Source: Plutella xylostella (taxonomy: Eukaryota; Arthropoda; Insecta; Lepidoptera; Plutellidae). Taken from it: a DNA stretch of 64,000 bases. The stretch lies in contig NC_063986.1 in NCBI RefSeq assembly GCF_932276165.1, positions 5,220,501-5,284,500 of the forward strand. The letters are read 5' to 3'. Positions 25,201-34,200 of the stretch are shown here, one piece after another (positions within the stretch are counted from its first letter, which is position 1; each line of letters begins with the position of its first letter). The notes under the pieces are model-generated. The model was given only the letters and a program-made list of their open reading frames with translations. It was not told the DNA's origin and made no database searches. The position numbers were made by a program, and so were the translations under genes.

Positions 25201-28200
25201 ATGTAAATCAGAGCCTGGCATAAACAAAATCTGTGTTAGACCACGGCCTTCTAAAAACACTAGTAAGTTTTGGTCAAAACTAGAACTTTTCGTCTTTGTT
25301 CAAAGTACTTCAAAGTAGACTGTATACGTGACTGAAATCACATACCGTTTTTGCTTTGAAACATTTTAGCCCAAACGTATTTTGTTTATAAAATATCGAC
25401 GCTATGATTATCTGATTGGTCAGGCAATGCCATTTTCCAACGGGGAAATGTAACTTTTGATAGTGTTATATTACTTGCTTCCAAATACTCATTCCCTACC
25501 TATCTATTCATAACCCACGAGCGCTGCAACAATAATCTATATACAGGGTGTTGCAAAAAGGGTATACTAAGCCGAAACCAGCATGTGCAGCATGTTATAC
25601 CTAAGCCCGAATGGTTTCGGCTTAGTATAGGTACCCTTTTTGCAACACTCTGTAGATGGTGTGGCCAATGATGACCTATCTATTGGTCTATTTCAGCCAA
25701 CCCACAAGATGCAGTCAGGCAGCGGCGCGCCCGTCATCCAGCTTCACCTGGTGCCCAAGATGCTGGCTCCACTAGTCAACCTGTGGATGCCGTCGGCCTA
25801 CGTGGTCTCTTTCAAGCTGGAGACCGATGAGAACCTGCTCATACCCAAGGCGAGGGCCGCGCTGGATAAATATAAGCATAAGGTGAGGGGGAAATGTTTG
25901 GAAAAGATAGGGCTAAGTAACTTGGTTATCTGAAGTGAGGTAAAAGTTGCGGAAATCGGTAATATCTGTAGTATATAAGAGCATAGTATATAAAAGTAAT
26001 TCTGATGTTAAAACAGTTTTTGTCTTTTTGTATCTAAAAATGAAAATTTGAAAGCATGACAGGTTTACAATTAAACTAGCAGTTGCTCGCGATCTTCGCT
26101 TCGCCTTAAGAAATACCCGTGGGAATTCGGGGTGAAAATCCTATACCAAGTAGTATACAAACTTATTAAAATTCATAAAAATCCATTCAGTATTTTTTGT
26201 TTGAAAGAATAATAAACATCCAATCAAACGCGTAAATGTTATTAGTATTATTATTAAACTAGAGGTCGCGTTGTGGCGCGGGCTGCAAGCAGCCGCGCGG
26301 TGCTTTGATGCTTTCGGTTCGGTTTCAGCAGGGTATTGACTTGAACATATCGTAGGAAATCTTTCTTGCGTTTTGTTACGCCTTAAAAACTGTTTTCACT
26401 ATGAATGCTTTATTAAAGGGGTACCGATGATTTTATTTCAGTTCGGATTAGTTTTCAGTATGAATTTCGGTTTTGGCAGGGTATTGACTTGAACAAACCG
26501 TAGCAAGTCATTGTTGTGTTTTGTTTTGGATTAAAAACTGTATTCAGTATGAATTTCGTTATATAAGGGGTACTGAGGATTTTGTTTGACGTGGAAACAG
26601 TTTTCAGTATGAATTTCGGTTTCAGCAGGGTGTTGACTTGAATATACAGTAGCAAATCTTTCTTGCGTTTTGTTATGACTTTAAAAAAACTGTTTTCACT
26701 ATGAATGTCTTTAAAGGGGATTTTATTTTATTTTAGGTGGGATTAGTTTTCAGTATGAATTTCGGTTTCAGCAGGGTATTGACTTGACTATACCGTAGCA
26801 AATCCTTCTTGCGTTTTGTTACACCTTAAAATCTGTGTTCACTATGATTTTTTTTTATTAAAGGGGTACTGACGATTTTGTTTGACGTGGGAAACAGTTT
26901 TCAGTATGAATTTCAGTTTCAGCAGGGTATTGACTTAAACATACCGTAGCAAATCTTTCTTGCGTTTTGTTATGCCTTCAAAACTGTTTTCACTATGAAT
27001 TTCTATATTAAAGGGGTACCTACTGATGATTTTGTTTTAGGTAGTTATACGTTTTCAGTATGAATATTGGTTTCAGCAGGGTATTGACTTGAACATACTG
27101 TAGCAAATCTTTCTTGCGTTTTGTAAGGCCTTAAAAACTATTTTCATTATGAATTTCGATATCATGTCGGTATTGATGCTTTTGTTTTTGTTTTCAAAAC
27201 AGTTTTTTAAGTATAATAATCGGTCAGCTGGCTTTACTTATAATATACCAAATTTCTGGCGTTTTCCTTTGTATTCAAATTTGAGTGAAGAATACTTATG
27301 GCTTTATGCTTATGATTTTCTTATTATGAAATGTTGCTATTATAATTAGTTTAGTGGTATTCATTTCGCCTTAAAAATACCAGTAGGAAAATTCAAGAAG
27401 GTAAACTTTACAATGACGTAGCGGATCTTTCTGGTGTTCAAGTCAAAGACGCATCCAAACATTCGGACCATATCCCAACACTCCATCCCGTACTCGTACT
27501 CAAAAAAATTGGTTCCTGTTACGGATTGTCTCACACAAATACGGTAGAGAAACTAATCTATATGAAAAAAAATTGGTTTCGTAAACTTTACCTAGTATCG
27601 AGCCGACATCGTTTTGTGTACAAATATTGGGTTTTTTAATACCTCATAAACTGAGTCAGTACCTCATAGACGACCGAATGGCGTAGTGGTTAGTGACCCT
27701 GACTACTGAGCCGATGGTCCCGGGTTCGATTCCCGGCTGGGGCAGATATTTGTTTAAACACAGATATTTGTTCTCAGGTCTTGGATGTGCCCGTAAAATG
27801 GCAATAGGCCCGCCCCCTATTACATTGGGACTAACATACACTCTGGCGAAAAGTGGGTGCAGCAATGCACCTCTGCCTACCCCGCAAGGGAGTACATAAG
27901 TACAAGGCGTGAGTGCGTGTTTTTTTTTTTTTTTTTTTTATATACTTTTTACTTTTACTACATTTTTTTATAAACTGAGTCACCCCCATTCGCGCGTTTT
28001 TCTAGCATCTCGATTATTAGTTTACTCTGTCCTGAAGAGAAACTTTTACATAGAAAAGAAATACACAGGATTTTTTTAATTCATTAATTTCTTACGTGGG
28101 TTTGCTGTTTAAGACTATTTTTACAGAACTATGTTTTACTTCAATTTAATCCATAATTGGAGCTATAAACCCCCAAACATACACTTTGTCTTTTTTTTTA

Positions 28201-31200
28201 TTCATTCAAGATATTTCTTAGTCACAATCGGCTCTCAGGTTATATAGTTGTGTTGACGAGGGTTTGAGAAGTGTTGCCTCGCTTCGCTCGGCTCTCCAGG
28301 GTTTGAAGTATGGTGGTTCGCATTGTTTTGCCTCGCTTCGCTCGGCCCCTCTTTTACGGTAAGGTTATACTTAAGTTGTATTGCCTCGCTGCGCTCGGCT
28401 CTTCAGTGGCTGTGGTATGATGTTTTGAAATGTTTTGCCTCGCTGCGCTCGGCTCACCAAGGTTTGAGATATGATGGTTTGGATTGTTTTGCCTCGCTGC
28501 GCTCGGCTCTCCAGTCAAACTGGCAGTTGGTGATTAAAGTAGTTTAGCCTCGCTTCGCTCGGCTCCTCTCTAGGTCTCGGAATGATAATTTCGGTTGTTT
28601 TTCCTCTTTCGTTCGGCTTTGCAGTTACATAGGCACTTGCTGTTTATTGCGCTTTAGCCTCGCTTCGCTCGGCTCATCGGGTTTCCGGATGTGGATTTCA
28701 GTAGTTTTGCCTCGCTCCGCTCGGCTCTCTAGGTTTTGAATTGATGGTTTAGGTTGTTTTGCCTCGCTTCGCTCGGCTTTCCACTTCTTAAACGGGACTT
28801 TTCCCGTAGTTTTTCTTTATTGATAATAATAATTATGATACGTAATGCCTCGTTTCGCTGGGATTTCTTGTCTTTATGGCAGGGTTACTTGTCGATCGGA
28901 TGCCTCGCTGCGCTCAGCTGGTTTTATTTTGGTATAGCTTGTAGGAGGTCTATGGCCTCGCTGCGCTCGGCACTTAATCTGTGGTAAAGTTGATTAATAT
29001 TTTGTATGTTTTTAGGGAAAATATTTTTTCCACTAAAAGTGGGGAGTTTTTATTTTAAATAATAATTGTTTGTATTTATCTTCACAAATACGCCATGTAT
29101 CATAAATCTGTCTGACCACTTCAAAGAGGTGAAATTGCTAATGTTGGTAATTTTTCATACGTTTTTAGGGAAATTTTGTTTTTTTCCCTACAAGTGGGGA
29201 GTTTTTATTTTAAATAATTATTGTTTGTATTTTTCTACACAAATGCGCCATATACCACAAAACTGTCTGACCACTTCAAAGGGGTGAAACTGCTAATGTT
29301 GGTAATTTTTTCTACGTTTTTGGGGAAATTTTGATTTTTTCCCTACAAGTGGGGAGTTTTTATTTTAAATAATTATTGTTTGTATTTATCTACACAAATG
29401 CGCCACATACCATATATCTGTCTGACCACTTCAACGGGGTGAAATTGCTAATGTTGGTAATTTTTTGTACGTTTTTAGGGAAATTTTGAGTTTTTTTTCC
29501 TACAAGTGGGGGGTTTTTATTTTTAATAATTATTGTTTGTATTTATCTACACAAATGCGCCATATACCATAAATCTGTATGACCACTTCAACGGGGTGAA
29601 ATTGCTAATGTTGGTAATTTTTTATACGTTTTAAGGGAAATTTTGATTTTTTTCCCCAGAAGTGGGGAGTTTTTATTTTAAATTAAAATTGTATGCATTT
29701 AACTACACAAACGCACCATACATTCGAATCCCCTCAAACCATCCCAAAACGATAAAATTGCATATTTATGTAAAATTTCCCATGTTTTTAGGGAAATTTT
29801 GTTTTTTCCCTTAAAATGGGGAGTTTTTATTTCAAAGAAAAATTAAGCGTACCTAAACACACAAACGCGCTCTACAAGTCAAAACTGTCAGACCACTCAA
29901 TACAGGTGAAATAGCCTTAAAACATGTAAAATTTCTCTTTTACAAAATGGCTGCCACTACATCCGCCATTTTGATTTTTGCAGTTTTCGGAATTTTCCTA
30001 TTAATTTTACCATTTATACAACCATTTACAAAGAAAAACATCACCCCACCTTCCCCCCTTCTGGGAGATCAATTCACCTCAAGTTGAGTCGACGTTGAAC
30101 TTTTTCAAAAATATAATCTCCCGTATTTTTCAGGGTTGCCAGCCGAAAGTAATAAAAATAGTCAAATGTCATTAGTGTGAGCCTTTCTGACTAAACTGCA
30201 TCATTTTTTTAAATCCAAAACGGTTATTTCTATTTTTCAGGTTTTTGGGGAAAATCTCAAAATTTTCCCTAAAAATGGGGAAATTTTATTTAACTGGTAT
30301 AGTCTACCCAACAAACTACACAAATGCGCTATACAAGACGAATCTCCCCAACCACTCTAAACATGTAAAAAAAACAATCAAAAATCGTGAAAAAAAGTCA
30401 CTTTTACAAAATGGCCGCCAAAGCAGTCCGCCATTTTGTTTTTTCAACTTTTTGGAATTTTCCCATAAACTGCACCATACAACAGACCGTGTCCAAAAAA
30501 AATCATCACCCCACCTGCCTCCCTTCTGGGAGATCAATTCACCTCAAGTTGGGTCGACGTAAAAAAATCCGAAAAAATATAATCTCGCCTATCGCGCAGG
30601 GTTGCCAGTCGAAAGTAATAAAAATGGTCAAATGTCATTAGTACGGGTCTTTCCGACAAAACTGCATCAAATTTTAAAATCAAAAGTGGCCATTTCTACT
30701 TTTCATGTTTTTGGGGAAAATCTCGAAATTTACCCTAAAAATGGGGAAAATTCTTTCACATGGCAACTCTACTCGTTAAACTACACAACCGCTCTATACA
30801 AGTCAAACTTGTCAAATGCCCCCAACACAATAAAAAAATGCTTTGAAAATCCCCGAAAAAACACGTTTTTATAAAAAAATCTCCCCTCCCCCCGCAATTA
30901 AAAAAAAATCATTTTTTGGAATTTTCCCATAAATTTCATCATGTGCCCCACCGTTTACAAAAAACACCATCCCCCACCTCCCCCCCTTCCGGGAGATCAA
31001 TTCACCTCAAGTCGGGTCTGACACGCCCTAAACTTTGCTTCACTGCAACTCGGCCGCCATATTGTTTTTTTATTTTTTTATATTTTTTTTATAATCTGTC
31101 AGACACTCTTAATACACCCTCGAAATATAAAAAAATGTATGGTCACCAAAAAAGAGGAGCAAAAAAAATTTTTTTTTTTTACAACTTTTTTTAAAAAGTC

Positions 31201-34200
31201 GGATTTTTTCTCTACTCACCCGAGCACCCTGTACATTTCCCTAAAACATTTTCATATCAAAAAATGGCTCCTTCTGGGAGAACAATCATGTCAATGAATC
31301 AGTCAGTGGTAATCCAGCTATATATATTATAACTAGAGGTCGCGTTGTGGCGCGGGCTGCAAGCAGCCGCGCGGTGCTTTGATGCTATTGGTTTAGGTGG
31401 GAGACAGTTTTAGTATGAATTTCAGTTTCAGCAGGGTATTGACTTGAATATACCGTAGCAAATCTTTTTTGCGTTTTGTTATGCCTTGAAAACTGTGTTC
31501 ACTATGATTTTTTTAATTATAGCGTAACTGACGATTATTTTGTTTGACCTGGGAAACAGTTTTCAGTATGAATTTCAGTTTCAGCAGGGTATTGACTTGA
31601 ATATACCGTAGCAAATCTTTCTTCCGTTTTGTTATGACTTAAAAACTGTTTTCACTATGATTTTCATTATAACAGGCGTACTGATGATTTTATTTATGTG
31701 GGATACGGTTTTCAGTATGAATTTTGGTGAGATACGGTTATTCACTTGACTGTAACGTATCGAATATTTTATGGGGTTTAGTTTTCCCTTGAAATGTAAT
31801 TTCAGTATGAAATTTGGTAACAGATGGGTATTGACTTTGCCATAATACACTGACGGGCAATGAAAAGGTTCCACTGAGAAAAGCTAAACGGAAAAATCTA
31901 GCTTTATGCCGTCTTCTGCAACATTTACGTACATTTAACAGAGCGTCAGGATATTACTAACTAAAAACGGTAATATTTTGTTCCAATTTTAAATTAAATC
32001 TTTGTAAAAATTGGGGCCGTATGGTGTCGGCATTTTGTGAGTGGAACTTTTTCATTGCCCGGGAGTGTACAACAGATATTTCTTGAATTTGGCTTTACAT
32101 AAAAAAACTACACAGGAATATTTGCCTTGAAAACTATTTTCATTATGAATTACGGATTGTCTCACACAAATACGGTAGAGAAACTGATCTGTATGGTCAT
32201 TTTTTGGTTTCGTAAACTTTACCTAGTATCGAGATGACATCGTTTTGTGTACAAATATTGGGTTTTTTAATACCTCATAAGTCTGAGTCACCCCCATTCG
32301 CGCGTTTTTCTAGTATCTCGATTATTAGTTTACTCTGTCCTGAAGATAAACTTTTTCATAGAAAAGAAATACACAGGCTTTTTTTTTATTCATTAATTTC
32401 TTACGTGGGTTTGCTGTTTAAGACTATTTTTACAGAACTATGTTTTACTTCAATTTAATCCATAATTGGAGCTATAAACGCCCAAACATACACTTTGTCT
32501 TTTTTTTTATTCATTCAAGATATTTCTTAGTCACAATCGGCTCTCAGGTTATAGGTATAATTCTGTTGACAAGGGTATGAGTAGTGCTGTCTCGCTTCGC
32601 TCGGCGCTCCAGGGTTTGCGGTATGGTGGTTTACATTGTTTTGCCTCGCTTCGCTCGGCTACTCTTTTACGGTAAGGGTATACTTAGGTTGTATTGCCTC
32701 GCTGCGCTCGGCTCTTCAGTTGTTGTGGTATAATGTTTTTGAAATGTTTTGCCTCGCTACGCTCGGCTCTCCAAGGTTTGTGGTATGGTGGTTTGGATTG
32801 TTTTGCCTCGCTGCGCTCGGCTCCTTTCCAGGTCTCGGAATGGTAGTCTCGGTTGTTTTGCCTCGCTTCGCTCGGCTCTGCAGTTACATAGGCACTTGCT
32901 GTTTATTGTGTTTTATATCATAGGCACTCGCTGTTTATCGGTTGTTTTGCCTAGCTTCGCTCGGCTCTTCGGGTTTTCGGATGTTGGTTTCAGTAGTTTT
33001 GCCTCGCTCCGCTCGGCTCTCTAGGTTTTGGACTGATGGTTTAGGTTGTTTTGCCTCGCTTCGCTCGGCTTTCCACTTCTTAAACGGGACTTTTCCCGTA
33101 GTTTTTCTTTATTGATATTGATAATTATGATACGTAATGCCTCGCTTCGCTTGGATTTCTTTCCTTTATGGCAGGGTTACTTGTCGGATGCCTCGCTGCG
33201 CTCGGCTGGTTTTATTTTGGTATAGCTTGTAGATGCACTATGGCCTCGCTGCGCTCGGCACTTACACTGTGGTAAAGTTGATTTACATTTTGTATATTTT
33301 TTTTCCCTATAAGTGGGGAGTTTAAATTATTAATTAAAAATCTATGCATTTAACTACACAAACGCGCTATACATTCGAATTTCCTCAGACCATCACAAAA
33401 CGACAAAATTGCATATTTATGTATATTTTCCCATGTTTTTAGGGAAATTTTGTTTTTTTTTTCTATAAGTGGGGAGTTTTTTCTTATTAATTAAAAATCT
33501 ATGCATTTAACTACACAAACGCGCCATACATTCGAATCTCCTCAGACCATCACAAAACGACAAAATTGCATATTTATGTATATTTTCCCATGTTTTTAGG
33601 GAAATTTTGTTTTTTTTTCTATAAGTGGGGAGTTTTTATTATTAATTAAAAATCTATGCATTTAACTACACAAACGCGCCATACATTTGAATCTCCTCAG
33701 ACCATCACAAAACGACAAAATTGCATATTTATGTAAATTTTCCCATGTTTTTAGAGAAATTTTGTTTTTTTTTCTATAAGTGGGGAGTTTTTTATTATTA
33801 ATTAAAAATCTATGCATTTAACTACACAAACGCGCCATACATTCGAATCTCCTCAGACCATCACAAAACGACAAAATTGCATATTTATGTAAATTTTCCC
33901 ATGTTTTTAGAGAAATTTTGTTTTTTTTTCTATAAGTGGGGAGTTTTTTATTATTAATTAAAAATCTATGCATTTAACTACACAAACGCGCCATACATTC
34001 GAATCTCCTCAGACCATCACAAAACGACAAAATTGCATATTTATGTAAATTTTCCTATGTTTTTAGAGAAATTTTGTTTTTTTTTCTATAAGTGGGGAGT
34101 TTTTTATTATTAATTAAAAATCTATGCATTTAACTACACAAACGCACCATACATTCGAATCTCCTCAGACCATCACAAAACGATAAAATTGCATATTTAT

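Larger units (their letters stand above)
26259..31332 (-). mobile_element. Helitron-like element filled with tandem repeats, copy 1 of a head-to-tail pair
   Basis: Read on the minus strand, the 3' end is a GC-rich hairpin (GCGCGGCTGC, TT, GCAGCCCGCGC) followed after about 14 bases by CTAG and a T, the canonical Helitron terminus. Inside, in plus-strand order: an array of about 150-bp units (26310-27170), a unique block with a SINE, an array of GCCTCGCTTCGCTCGGC motifs (28250-28985), an array of about 145-bp units (29010-29850) and three units of about 465 bp (29850-31260). No Rep/helicase coding was found, so it is non-autonomous. The opposite end (GTAATCCAGCTATATATATTATA) does not show the canonical TC, so the 5' terminus is uncertain; a Helentron-like type is possible. 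Confidence 0.7.

Noticed and set aside
28250..28985. CRISPR-like array (short GC-rich repeat with spacers)
   Set aside because: Repeats are variable in spacing, the spacers are themselves repetitive, the DNA is eukaryotic and the array lies in a transposon.
30245..30562. Several 70-105 codon ORFs across the satellite blocks
   Set aside because: They recur with the repeat units in both copies, are K/F/H-rich low-complexity and have no domain or splice evidence.
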